DNA from: Candidatus Aenigmatarchaeota archaeon
GTDB lineage: Archaea > Aenigmatarchaeota > Aenigmatarchaeia > PWEA01 > JAGHBM01
Reading direction: 5' to 3'
NCBI GenBank assembly: GCA_023133195.1
Contig: JAGLWW010000007.1
Location: 1-13,582, forward strand
DNA length: 13,582 nucleotides
Shown: positions 1-7,173 of the stretch, one piece after another
Layout: the number at the start of each line of letters is the position of its first letter
How positions within the stretch are numbered: the first letter of the stretch is position 1
Made by a program: the position numbers and the translations under genes
The notes under the pieces: generated by a model
What the model was told of the DNA's origin: nothing
Database searches by the model: none
The model's input: only the letters and a program-made list of their open reading frames with translations

Positions 1-825
1 ATTCTTGTTCCCGTTGTTATGAAGAAAAATCTTCACGAATTAAGCAATATAATAAAGTTTGCGATAGAAAACATAGACATGGTAAGGGGCGTGAATTTCC
101 AGCCCATATCATTCTGCGGAAGACTGGAGAATGTCACACAAAAGCATATAGACGATGAAAGAGCAGATTACGGGATGATGATAAAAGCTTTGGAAGAAGG
201 TCTGGACGGGCAGATAACCAAGGATGATTTCTATCCTGTCCCATTCGTTTATCCAATATCAAAACTTATAGAAAACATTAAGGGAGAGAAGCAGGTTGAA
301 TTCACGGCAAATCCCATGTGCGGCGGGGCGACTTATGTCTTCTTGGATGAGGGAAAAATAATACCGATAACCAGATTCGTTGACGTGGAAGGTTTTATAG
401 GATTGGTGGACGAATTATCCAAAAAGTCAGGAAAACTCAAAAAGGTAAAAATAGCATCCTCTTTCCTGGCCAATATAGGCAAATATATAGACAAAGAAAA
501 GGCCCCCAAAGAACTTGACATAAAGAACCTGATATTCAATGTACTTGCAAAGGGAGATTACAGTGCACTTAGTGATTTCCATTACAAGAGCCTTTATATT
601 GGTTCAATGTGGTTCCAGGATGCATGGAATCTCAATATGGAAAGGCTTAAAAGGTGCGTTATTCATTACACAACACTTGAAGGGATAATTTCGTTCTGCG
701 CATACAACGGCCTCGGCATTGGCGAAAAAATAAGAAAGAAATACTCCATGACATTTGATGAGTGGGAAAAGAAAACCGGCAGAACAATGAAGGATGATTT
801 TTGGAAAGGCGGACCACTGGCCTGA
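1..825 (+). CDS. Tes-like radical SAM protein (tetraether lipid synthase / MJ0619 family), 3' part only
   Basis: The reading frame is open from base 1 (ATT CTT GTT CCC precede the first ATG at 19), so the start lies outside the window and ATG 19 is not the true start. The visible 274 residues match the C-terminal half of the Tes/MJ0619 radical SAM family as I know it: a segment VRGVNFQPISFCGR, then DFYPVPFVYPIS, then FTANPMCGGATYVF followed by PITRFVDVEG, and near the end RCVIHYTTLEGIISFCAYN. The radical SAM CxxxCxxC motif would lie upstream and is not seen. Characterised members join the ends of archaeal lipid chains into tetraethers, so the likely role is membrane lipid synthesis. In my recollection family members usually read DFYPVPCV; here the cysteine is phenylalanine, so an iron-sulfur ligand may differ. 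Family assignment is strong; exact substrate is inferred. Confidence 0.8.
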   Translation: MLVPVVMKKNLHELSNIIKFAIENIDMVRGVNFQPISFCGRLENVTQKHIDDERADYGMMIKALEEGLDGQITKDDFYPVPFVYPISKLIENIKGEKQVEFTANPMCGGATYVFLDEGKIIPITRFVDVEGFIGLVDELSKKSGKLKKVKIASSFLANIGKYIDKEKAPKELDIKNLIFNVLAKGDYSALSDFHYKSLYIGSMWFQDAWNLNMERLKRCVIHYTTLEGIISFCAYNGLGIGEKIRKKYSMTFDEWEKKTGRTMKDDFWKGGPLA

Positions 826-840
826 TTTCTAATTAAAAAA

Positions 841-850
841 TTTATAAGTT
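841..850 (+). promoter_or_regulatory. TATA-like box for the fen gene
   Basis: TTTATAAGTT follows a short A-run and is centred about 32 bp before the ATG at 878. With the usual archaeal spacing of about 25 bp, transcription would start only a few bases before the ATG. No SD sequence is visible, so the message is probably leaderless or nearly so. Confidence 0.55.
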
Positions 851-877
851 AAAATACCTAATTCTTATTGTGGTTTA

Positions 878-1912
878 ATGGGCGTGAACATCTCAGAGCT
901 TGTAAGGGAATGTAAAAGTAATATGGAAATAGAAACACTGACAGGCCGTAAAATAGCCATAGACGCCCTTAACGTGCTTTACCAGTTTCTATCCAGTATA
1001 AGACAGCCGGACGGCACCCCCCTGAAGGATTCTCATGGAAGGATAACCTCCCATTTCTCTGGCCTTTTTTACAGGACCCTGAAACTTATTAAGGCGGGAA
1101 TAAGGCCATGTTATGTGTTTGACGGAAAACCTCCAAAAATCAAAGAGACTACAAATACGGAAAGGCGGGAAAGAAGGGAAAATGCACGTAAGAAGCATAA
1201 AGAAGCCCTAGAAAGGGGTGATATAGAAGAAGCAAGGAAATGGGCTCAGCAAGGAGTAAAAGTGGACGAAAACGTGATAAAAGACTCCAAAGAGCTCCTT
1301 TGTGCCATGGGCGTTCCTTGCGTGCAGGCTCCGTCCGAAGGGGAAGCTCAGGCAGCTTTTATGACCCAAAAAGGTGATGTATGGGCTTCATCATCCCAGG
1401 ACTTTGATTCCCTGCTGTTTGGAGCGTCAATATTGCTGAGAAACATAACAATAACAGGCAAAAAGAAGGTTCCGAGAAAAGAGGTTTATGTGGAGATAAA
1501 GCCTGAAATAATCCATTTAAGGGATGTTCTGGATAAGCTGGGGATAACCAGAGAACAGTTGGTTGTATTGGGTATTGGAATAGGGACAGACTTCAATCCT
1601 GGCGGATTGAGTGGTATGGGACCTAAAACTGCTTTAAATATGGTCAAAAACGAAGGAAACGTCCCTGTTTTGCTAAAGAAAATAGGAAATGGTAAATGGA
1701 ACTTTGATACGAGCCCTGAGGAGATATTCGACTTCTTCATGAACCCTCCTGTTACCAAAGATTATGAACTGGAATGGAATCCTCCAAATGAAGAAAAGAT
1801 AAAGAAAATCCTGTGCGATGAGCATGATTTCTCGGAGGACAGGATAAACAGTACTCTGGAAAAACTCAAAGAAAAAAAAGGGATGCAAAGCAGGCTGGAT
1901 TCCTTTAGGTAA
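878..1912 (+). CDS. fen: Flap endonuclease FEN-1
   Basis: A 344-residue structure-specific 5' flap endonuclease, the normal length for archaeal FEN-1, which removes flaps during Okazaki fragment maturation and repair. It begins MGVNISEL, the typical start that places the free N-terminus at the active site. All metal ligands are visible: D29 (IAIDALN), D82 (YVFDGKPP), E154 and E156 (PSEGEAQAA), D175 and D177 (SQDFDSLLFG) and D238 (GTDFNPGG). The arch region around residues 87-135 is rich in Arg, Lys and Glu, as expected. A helix-hairpin-helix follows at GMGPKTAL. The C-terminus QSRLDSFR resembles the PCNA-binding PIP box, but the usual last aromatic pair is Phe-Arg. The gene is preceded by a TATA box and no SD, suggesting a leaderless transcript. 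It converges on, and overlaps by 8 bp, the downstream minus-strand gene. Confidence 0.96.
   Translation: MGVNISELVRECKSNMEIETLTGRKIAIDALNVLYQFLSSIRQPDGTPLKDSHGRITSHFSGLFYRTLKLIKAGIRPCYVFDGKPPKIKETTNTERRERRENARKKHKEALERGDIEEARKWAQQGVKVDENVIKDSKELLCAMGVPCVQAPSEGEAQAAFMTQKGDVWASSSQDFDSLLFGASILLRNITITGKKKVPRKEVYVEIKPEIIHLRDVLDKLGITREQLVVLGIGIGTDFNPGGLSGMGPKTALNMVKNEGNVPVLLKKIGNGKWNFDTSPEEIFDFFMNPPVTKDYELEWNPPNEEKIKKILCDEHDFSEDRINSTLEKLKEKKGMQSRLDSFR
1872..1879 (-). terminator. Possible oligo-T terminator for the coiled-coil gene
   Basis: Eight consecutive T residues on the minus strand, followed by further T-rich sequence, lie about 26-33 nt past the stop codon of the minus-strand coiled-coil gene. 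They fall inside the 3' end of fen, where they read as the Lys/Glu-rich codons of EKLKEKKG. Archaeal termination often uses T-runs without a hairpin. The run could also simply reflect lysine codons. Confidence 0.35.
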
Positions 1913-3170
1913 TCTTTACTTCCTTTTCTGACAGGCTTTTTAGCTTCTTTCCAAGCATTTTTCTCTGGGATTCTATTTTCTTGCCTATCTCTTCTCTTTC
2001 TTCCTTCAGGTCCTTTATTCTTTTCTTTGTCTTTGTAATCGTCTGGTTCCAGTCCTCATATTCCTTTTCCTTTTCCTTCTTCTCCTCTATTATCTTGTTT
2101 TTCCTGATTTTCCTTTCGGATTCAGAGATTTTGGCTGTTATTTCTTTATGTTCCTTTAAAGCCCAGTCCAATACGCCGGATTCGACCCTTTCTATTCCAA
2201 GAAGGGCCTTGTCTTTTGCTTTGTCTGAAAGCTCGAATCTGTTTTTCTTTATGCCGTCTTTTACGAAAAATGCCAGCTCTCTGAATTTGTCAAGTCCCTT
2301 GGGCTCAACAATGGCGTCCACGGGATTCTCCATATACCTGTTTATTGCCTTTGATTTCTCAATTTCACTGTATCCTATTTTCTTGAAGGCCTTTTCAAAG
2401 TTAGACATCTCCTGAATAATCCTGTCTTCCATTCTACTTCTCTTTGTTTTCAGGTCTTCCAGGCTTTTTTCCATTTTTTTGAGTTTTGACATCTCCTTGC
2501 TGTCCTTAAACTCCTCTGCTTCCTTTTTTGCCTTTTCCATCTTCTGTCTCTGGAAATCCAGGCCGCTCTCCAGGCTCTGAATATTCTTCTCAATTTCCGG
2601 CTTCCTTTCTATATCCGATATTACACTTTTGCCCAGGTTTATGGTCTCTTCTATGTCGTTTATCCTCTTCCCTTTCTCCTTAAGCGTTTTCCACAATTCC
2701 AGTGTCTTTCCTTCCAGTTCGCCTATGCTTTTTGTAAGGTCTTTCGTATCCTTTAGGGCCTCTGTAACTATCAGGAACCCTCTTCTATTTTTCTTTCCAA
2801 GTTCTGCTATTTTTACCGAGACATCCCTGCAGAAATTTTGAGCGCTTTTAAAGTCCTTTTCCTTGGGAATTGAGAAGGATTCTATGAAATTTTCCATGCT
2901 GCTCTCTATCATTAACTTGTTTGTCTGGGCGGCCTTCTTCAGTCTTTCTATGACATCTGGGTGTATCTCGGCCTGCCTGAAAAGCTTAAGAAATTCCCTG
3001 AGTTTTTCTAGTTTTTCTTCCAGTATGACGTAATTTTCTCCAATGTCCCCCTCAAGGTCCTCCATAAACTTCCGGTTCTCTTTTCTTACCCATTCCTCTA
3101 TTTCTTCCAGTTTAAGCTCTATTTCTAGGGGTTTCTCCTCTTTTTTGGAAAAAAGTTTCTTAAAAAGCAT
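1905..3170 (-). CDS. Uncharacterised coiled-coil protein
   Basis: A 421-residue, highly charged, Lys/Glu-rich protein with no recognised catalytic motif, signal peptide or membrane segment, so it is probably cytosolic. It opens with a basic, hydrophobic stretch (MLFKKLFSKKEEKP). Long heptad-like helical segments are apparent at about residues 15-75, 150-255 and 335-415. A less charged central part at about 270-335 (EKAFKKIGYSEIEKSKAINRY onward) may be a small globular domain. Such proteins act as scaffolds, SMC/Rad50-like tethers or cytoskeletal elements, but there is no Walker A motif, so it is not an intact SMC or Rad50. ATG at 3170 is preceded by a TATA-like box at leaderless spacing. It converges on fen, and convergent orientation gives no reason to infer a shared pathway. 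Function unknown. Confidence 0.85.
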   Translation of the reverse strand: MLFKKLFSKKEEKPLEIELKLEEIEEWVRKENRKFMEDLEGDIGENYVILEEKLEKLREFLKLFRQAEIHPDVIERLKKAAQTNKLMIESSMENFIESFSIPKEKDFKSAQNFCRDVSVKIAELGKKNRRGFLIVTEALKDTKDLTKSIGELEGKTLELWKTLKEKGKRINDIEETINLGKSVISDIERKPEIEKNIQSLESGLDFQRQKMEKAKKEAEEFKDSKEMSKLKKMEKSLEDLKTKRSRMEDRIIQEMSNFEKAFKKIGYSEIEKSKAINRYMENPVDAIVEPKGLDKFRELAFFVKDGIKKNRFELSDKAKDKALLGIERVESGVLDWALKEHKEITAKISESERKIRKNKIIEEKKEKEKEYEDWNQTITKTKKRIKDLKEEREEIGKKIESQRKMLGKKLKSLSEKEVKIT

Positions 3171-3190
3171 AAATAGTATATTTGTTTAGA

Positions 3191-3200
3191 AAGCATAAAA
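3191..3200 (-). promoter_or_regulatory. TATA-like box for the coiled-coil gene
   Basis: On the minus strand TTTTATGCTT is centred about 26 bp before the ATG at 3170, the spacing expected when transcription begins at the start codon. No SD motif lies between. A second AT-rich patch, AATATACTATTT, touches the ATG itself and is too close to be the core element. Confidence 0.4.
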
Positions 3201-3267
3201 GGATTTGCTATTTTTAGTCTAATATTGGGTATAATCCTCAGATTTTGGGTTTTTAAGGATTGTTTTG

Positions 3268-5823
3268 TTACTTGTTTGGTCTTAGTTTCCAGAATGTCAG
3301 AAACCCTATTACGAATGCCAGGAGACCCACGAAAATCAGTCTTTGTGTTTCTCCGAAATTTTCAGGAGGAGATGGCTGCTCGGCTTTTTCTTCTTTGATT
3401 TCTTTTTCTGGAGTTTCTTCTACTTCCCCAGGCTCCTCTGTTTCGGATAAAACTTCTCCAGTTACAGCAAATACAGAGAAACCCGGTGTATCCGCTTCAT
3501 AAGTGTAATAATCACTATCCTGTCCAACAAGTCTTGTTTTTAGTTTCTCCCATCCATTTTTATACCTATTCAAGACTATGGTATCCTTATCTATGTTGTT
3601 ACTATTTATCCAAGCTTTGTTGATCTCAAATCTAATTTTAGCTGATTCTATATTGTCATCTTCGAGATTTTCCGTGTTTATCTCCATGTATTTGTAGACT
3701 TTTCCGCTGACCTCGTGGACAACCGAGGCAGGTTTTCCTGCCAGTTTGGTCACGGTTATTTTGACGTTGTTGACCTGGTTATTCACGGAGACCTGTATTT
3801 GCTTGAAGCATATTTCCTTGTCGGTTATCTTCATTATCACAACCCTGCCTGGGGTTATCTTATCCCATATTTTGGTTTCTTTATGATAATGAACAGATCC
3901 GCCACCGAAACCACCGAGAGTGGTTGTTGTAGTAGTTGTTGTAGTAGTGGTGATGTCGAATTGTGCGTAAGTGATAAACTTGGTAAAGTGCTTGGTCCAT
4001 ATCACAAGATTTGGACCTGAATCTATTTTGCAGTTCCCCTCGTTTCCAAGTTCATTTCCTGCAGATTGTGTGTCGTTCGAACAGATTGTTGTGGTGGGAT
4101 AAAATGTACCGGATCTTAAATAGCCTGCATATTTGCCTGCCTCTCCCGGAATCAGAATGCTTACTGCCTTACCCAGCGTTAGCCTTTCATCAAAGTATCC
4201 CGTTTCAATTACAAAAGAAACAGTGGCTATCTTGCCTGCATCTGGGGTTACGTTAACGGATGAATTTTCCATTATAATGGGCAAGTTAATTATACAGTTC
4301 CAGCTAGTAGAGGCTGTGATTGTGAGGTCTGCTGGAATAAAAACTTTTACGGTTCCTATGGTTCTATTGGAACTGATGTTGATACTACCAGTAAGCGTGG
4401 CATTTGTTGTGATATTTGATGAATTGTCAAGCAGAGCCAAATTCAAAGTAACGTTGACTACATTAACCAGAACGGTAATGTTAGCCGCGGTGTTGTTTGG
4501 TGGTACGATGACTTCTGTGTGATTTGAGCCGACAGTTGTACTATCATTCAAGAAGACGTGATTTTCAGCTGACAGAACGGTCCTTTCTTCATCATAATAA
4601 TACGGCCAGAAAGTGACGTTGTCGCTTATATTGTTTCCTTGTCCGTCTGGATTTGATATCGTATGATAAGGCCCGTACGCATTTCCCCAATAATTCAGAG
4701 TGGCATTCACAGTTTCGACATTTATGTTATTAATTCCATAATTATTATTATCATAAATCTTATTATAATGAACAGTTATACCAGCGGATTCTATATATAT
4801 CCCCGTATCACCCAAGCTTATGTCATTTCCGCTGACGTTATTATTGCTAGACGAACCATCAAAGTATATACCTTCCCCCTTATTGCCAGAAAGTGTGTTT
4901 TCGGAGATTGTGTTGTTGGATGAACCACTTAAATATGTTCCGCTCTCGTTGCTACCTGTAATGTTATTTCCGGAGATTGTGTTGCTGGATGAATCAAAAA
5001 TATCAATACCCCTATAGTTTTTGGAGATTATGTTTTCGGAGATTGTGTTGCTATTAGAGGAGGTTTCTAGAATTATACCAGAGTCAAAATTCAATTCTAT
5101 GTTGTTTGTAGAAATTGTGTTAAAGAAAGATTCTTCAAAATAGATTCCATCCCCGTCATTGTTTGAAATTATGTTATTGTATATTGTATTGTAGTTACTT
5201 GTATACATCTCTATCCCGTAATCATTTCCTGTAAGATTATTCTCAGAGATTGTATTGTAGAATGAATCTTCTGACAAGATACAATCAAGGCCATTGCCTG
5301 AAATGGAGTTATAAGATATTGTGATATTGTTTGATTCTGAAAGATATACGCCAAGATAGTTATCAGTAATATTAATATTACTGATATTGTTATAGTTTGA
5401 ATTTATGCTTATCCCTGCATCATAGCCAGTTATGCCGCTTCCGTTTATAGTAAACCCGCTTATGTTTACCCAATCGGAGGTGATGTAAACGGTATTCCCG
5501 CTTCCGCCGCCGTCGATAGTCGTGGTGTCTTTGTTCTGGCCAACAAGATTTATCGTCTTGTTAACTATCACGTTCTCATAATAAATCCCGTTGTAGACAT
5601 TAATTGTGTCTCCGGAATTTGCATTATTAATCGCACTCTGTATGGAGGTGTAATTGCATCCGCTGGGACATACAGTGATGGTTGCTGCCATCACACCTTT
5701 GGAGTTAAGTAAAAGGGATAATGTCATGACAAAAAATAAAATCAGAAATTTCAATGAATTATTTAGTTTAGAGTAACGGCCGTTAGAAAATAGCTTTAAA
5801 GCTACCACAAATGTATTTTTCAT
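3268..5823 (-). CDS. Membrane-anchored surface protein with NosD-like beta-helix and PGF-pre-PGF-type domain
   Basis: An 851-residue envelope protein. Residues 23-47 form a hydrophobic signal peptide (LKFLILFFVMTLSLLL), preceded by a longer than usual N-region. Residues about 48-405 are a right-handed parallel beta-helix of the NosD/pectate-lyase-like type: imperfect 22-24 residue turns with recurring NTIS-N and GI-- motifs, ending at the typical NYWGNAYGP. Residues 410-620 look like a beta-sandwich. Then come eleven consecutive Thr (625-635), a Gly-rich turn, a domain ending PGFSVFAVTG that matches the archaeal PGF-pre-PGF type, an acidic Pro/Glu-rich stalk (about 790-825), one transmembrane helix (829-847) and a short basic tail. 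Many Asn-X-Ser/Thr sites suggest glycosylation. Beta-helices of this kind often bind or cut polysaccharide, but no catalytic residues can be named here. It probably faces outward as an adhesin or envelope component. Confidence 0.88.
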   Translation of the reverse strand: MKNTFVVALKLFSNGRYSKLNNSLKFLILFFVMTLSLLLNSKGVMAATITVCPSGCNYTSIQSAINNANSGDTINVYNGIYYENVIVNKTINLVGQNKDTTTIDGGGSGNTVYITSDWVNISGFTINGSGITGYDAGISINSNYNNISNINITDNYLGVYLSESNNITISYNSISGNGLDCILSEDSFYNTISENNLTGNDYGIEMYTSNYNTIYNNIISNNDGDGIYFEESFFNTISTNNIELNFDSGIILETSSNSNTISENIISKNYRGIDIFDSSSNTISGNNITGSNESGTYLSGSSNNTISENTLSGNKGEGIYFDGSSSNNNVSGNDISLGDTGIYIESAGITVHYNKIYDNNNYGINNINVETVNATLNYWGNAYGPYHTISNPDGQGNNISDNVTFWPYYYDEERTVLSAENHVFLNDSTTVGSNHTEVIVPPNNTAANITVLVNVVNVTLNLALLDNSSNITTNATLTGSINISSNRTIGTVKVFIPADLTITASTSWNCIINLPIIMENSSVNVTPDAGKIATVSFVIETGYFDERLTLGKAVSILIPGEAGKYAGYLRSGTFYPTTTICSNDTQSAGNELGNEGNCKIDSGPNLVIWTKHFTKFITYAQFDITTTTTTTTTTTLGGFGGGSVHYHKETKIWDKITPGRVVIMKITDKEICFKQIQVSVNNQVNNVKITVTKLAGKPASVVHEVSGKVYKYMEINTENLEDDNIESAKIRFEINKAWINSNNIDKDTIVLNRYKNGWEKLKTRLVGQDSDYYTYEADTPGFSVFAVTGEVLSETEEPGEVEETPEKEIKEEKAEQPSPPENFGETQRLIFVGLLAFVIGFLTFWKLRPNK
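4902..5260 (-). repeat. Coding repeats forming beta-helix turns
   Basis: Six related copies of a segment resembling CGGAGATTGTGTTG (plus strand) start at 4902, 4971, 5037, 5109, 5178 and 5244. Their spacings of 69, 66, 72, 69 and 66 bp are all multiples of three and equal 22-24 codons, one beta-helix turn each. On the coding strand they encode the recurring NTIS(E/T)N-type motif. The copies have diverged and the sequence between them is different, so this is a protein repeat rather than a CRISPR array or recent tandem duplication. Confidence 0.75.
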
Positions 5824-5848
5824 CTGTAAATTGCCTCATGCGCATTCT

Positions 5849-5868
5849 CACCCCAAATATATTGGGTG
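5849..5868. promoter_or_regulatory. Inverted repeat over the TATA-like box of the beta-helix protein gene
   Basis: CACCC at 5849-5853 and GGGTG at 5864-5868 flank the AT-rich centre AAATATATT, giving near-symmetric arms (one extra C on the left). The TATATT core lies about 36 bp upstream of the ATG at 5823, in the right place for a core promoter. A further ACCCAC at 5875-5880 lies just upstream. An inverted repeat wrapped around a TATA box suggests a repressor operator, though a chance arrangement cannot be excluded. Confidence 0.4.
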
Positions 5869-6102
5869 GAAACAACCCACTTATCTTTAAGGATTAAAAC
5901 AAAAACCAAAACAAATTAGAAAGTTTACTTATGAAACGCTTATAATTAAAGGTTAAAATCGTATTTCGGTTTTCATATTAAATTATACCAAAAAAATATG
6001 TTGTTAAAAAATTCCAAAATGAAGAAAGAAATTTAAAACTGCAATTATTACACCTCATATTTTTCGTTATCTTTAAATTCTTTTACAAATTCCTCTAAAA
6101 GG

Positions 6103-6110
6103 TTTAAATA
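6103..6110 (+). promoter_or_regulatory. TATA box for the AbrB-like / KaiC-like cluster
   Basis: TTTAAATA, preceded by the purine-rich AAAAGG that suits a BRE element, is centred about 26 bp before the ATG at 6133. No SD is seen before that ATG, so the first gene of the cluster is probably translated from a leaderless transcript. Confidence 0.6.
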
Positions 6111-6132
6111 CTTTTACAAAACATATAAACAT

Positions 6133-6444
6133 ATGGCAACTATAGAATCTATAAACAGGGTAAGAGATAACATATACGTGACTTCTTCCATTTCCGAGAA
6201 AGAAAACAAGACAATAAAATTTCATAAGAATGTGCTTATATTGCCAGAGGAATTTGAAGACTCCCTGACTACAGGAAAGCTTGGAAACAGCAACAGGATA
6301 ATGCTACCGAAAAAAATTCTCAAAAGACATGATATAGAACTGCATGGAAAGGTCCCTGCAAGGATTTTTGGAATAGGAAATAAAAAATTCCTTCTTATAA
6401 AACTTGATGAAAAAAAGGTCGGCGTGCCTCAATTCAAGGAGTGA
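6133..6444 (+). CDS. Small protein with AbrB/MazE-like swapped-hairpin segment
   Basis: A 103-residue protein. The C-terminal half (about residues 52-95) reads RIMLPKKILKRHDIEL, then a Lys-Val-Pro strand and KKFLLIKL. This is the pattern of AbrB/SpoVT-type DNA-binding domains (R-x-x-L-P-K-x-I followed by two strands). The N-terminal half (NRVRDNIYVTSSI and on) is not recognised and may be a second small beta unit. If the assignment is right, it would act as a dimeric transcription factor or as an antitoxin-like regulator; no toxin gene is adjacent. It is the first gene of a plus-strand cluster, and its stop codon lies within the SD of the KaiC-like gene, so the two are likely co-translated. 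The domain call rests on pattern recognition only. Confidence 0.6.
   Translation: MATIESINRVRDNIYVTSSISEKENKTIKFHKNVLILPEEFEDSLTTGKLGNSNRIMLPKKILKRHDIELHGKVPARIFGIGNKKFLLIKLDEKKVGVPQFKE
6436..6444 (+). promoter_or_regulatory. Strong SD that fixes the KaiC-like start
   Basis: AAGGAGTGA overlaps the stop codon of the upstream gene and lies 4 nt before the ATG at 6449 (7 nt counting from GGAG). This selects 6449 over an ATG at 6404, which would add 15 residues outside the conserved domain and overlap the upstream gene by 41 bp. Confidence 0.75.
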
Positions 6445-6448
6445 TATT

Positions 6449-7135
6449 ATGATAAAAACAGGTCTGCCTTATATGGACAAACTGCTCGGCGGGGGATTGC
6501 CAGAGAATACTGTCATTCTTATTTCAGGAGGCCCTGGCACAGGAAAGACGCTTTTTGGTCTGAATTTTCTTTTGGAAGGCTCCAAAGGGGGAGAAAAGTG
6601 CTGTTATGTCAGTCTTATGGAAAACAAGTCTGAACTTTTGCGGGCATGCAGAGGTTTTTCCACCTTGAAAAAACTGGAAGAATACGGCGACAAGAGCTTT
6701 GTGATTCAGGAATTGAAACTGAACGGGGAGGGTTCGGTAAAGCATGACAGTTTTAACCTGAATCAGTTCGTAAAACTCTTCAATCATTATCCCAAAATAG
6801 AAAGGATTGTAATTGATAACGTAAACAAACTTTTGATTTATGCTAAAGATAAAAAAGAGTATAGAAGATGCTTTTCTGACCTTATAAGAGAACTCAAAAA
6901 GAGGTTCACATGCTCCCTGATTTTATGCGAAACTGATGGGAAACTGGATTCGGGGAACGGAGAAGCCTTTGAATGTGACGGTATCGTGCATCTGTCATTT
7001 ATTGAAATGGAAGAGAAGCCAAAAAGGACTCTGGAAATCCATAAACTGAGGTACTCTGCATTCGAGCCAAAAATACCGCACGAGTTTATAATAGGCAAGG
7101 AAGGGTTAAAGCTGTCGAAAACAACATTAATATAA
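6449..7135 (+). CDS. Single-domain KaiC-like (RecA-superfamily) ATPase
   Basis: A 228-residue protein made of one RecA/KaiC-type domain. It starts with the family-typical TGLPYMDKLLGGGLPENT, has Walker A GGPGTGKT at 27-34 and a Walker B strand IERIVID ending at D123. After the second strand KaiC proteins usually carry an acidic pair (LEE); here it reads LMEN, so only E58 remains and ATPase activity may be altered. KaiC-like proteins in archaea are widespread, often sit with signalling genes, and are thought to work as nucleotide-dependent switches; ArlH and GvpD are relatives. No archaellum or gas-vesicle genes are present here. The gene is coupled to the AbrB-like gene upstream and followed 38 bp later by the V4R-like gene, suggesting one signalling unit. 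Confidence 0.85.
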   Translation: MIKTGLPYMDKLLGGGLPENTVILISGGPGTGKTLFGLNFLLEGSKGGEKCCYVSLMENKSELLRACRGFSTLKKLEEYGDKSFVIQELKLNGEGSVKHDSFNLNQFVKLFNHYPKIERIVIDNVNKLLIYAKDKKEYRRCFSDLIRELKKRFTCSLILCETDGKLDSGNGEAFECDGIVHLSFIEMEEKPKRTLEIHKLRYSAFEPKIPHEFIIGKEGLKLSKTTLI

Positions 7136-7138
7136 TTT

Positions 7139-7151
7139 AAAGGAATCCTTT
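7139..7151. repeat. Short palindrome between the KaiC-like and V4R-like genes
   Basis: AAAGGAATCCTTT is a perfect 13-bp odd palindrome lying 22 bp before the V4R-like start. An AT-rich TATA-like patch (ATTAATATAATTTA) just precedes it. It may be an operator for an internal promoter, or chance in an AT-rich spacer. Confidence 0.35.
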
Positions 7152-7173
7152 CATATCATTTGGAGAGAATGAA

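Larger units (their letters stand above)
5824..6132. other. 309-bp divergent intergenic region
   Basis: Very AT-rich DNA between the minus-strand surface-protein gene and the plus-strand AbrB-like gene. It holds the inverted repeat and TATA element at its left end and the TATA box at 6103-6110 at its right end. The middle, about 5885-6095, contains only A/T-rich runs and very short open frames. I see no tRNA, CRISPR repeat or convincing hairpin. A small untranslated RNA cannot be excluded. Confidence 0.6.

Noticed and set aside
1981-2415. Plus-strand open frame of 144 residues rich in Ser and Phe
   Set aside because: It is the antisense of the Lys/Glu-rich coiled-coil gene, and its composition is what such an antisense frame would give. 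There is no SD or family motif.
4902-5260. Regular 66-72 bp repeats resembling a CRISPR array
   Set aside because: The copies are diverged, all spacings are whole codons, and the frame encodes beta-helix turns of one long protein.
6133-6444. AbrB-like protein as antitoxin of a toxin-antitoxin pair
   Set aside because: The partner gene is a KaiC-like ATPase, and no small toxin of the PIN, MazF or similar type is seen.
6404-6448. Upstream ATG for the KaiC-like gene
   Set aside because: It would overlap the AbrB-like gene by 41 bp and precede the strong SD. The domain starts normally from ATG 6449.
6449-7135. KaiC-like protein as ArlH of an archaellum or GvpD of a gas-vesicle cluster
   Set aside because: No other archaellum or gas-vesicle genes are in the window, and the neighbours are AbrB-like and V4R-like.
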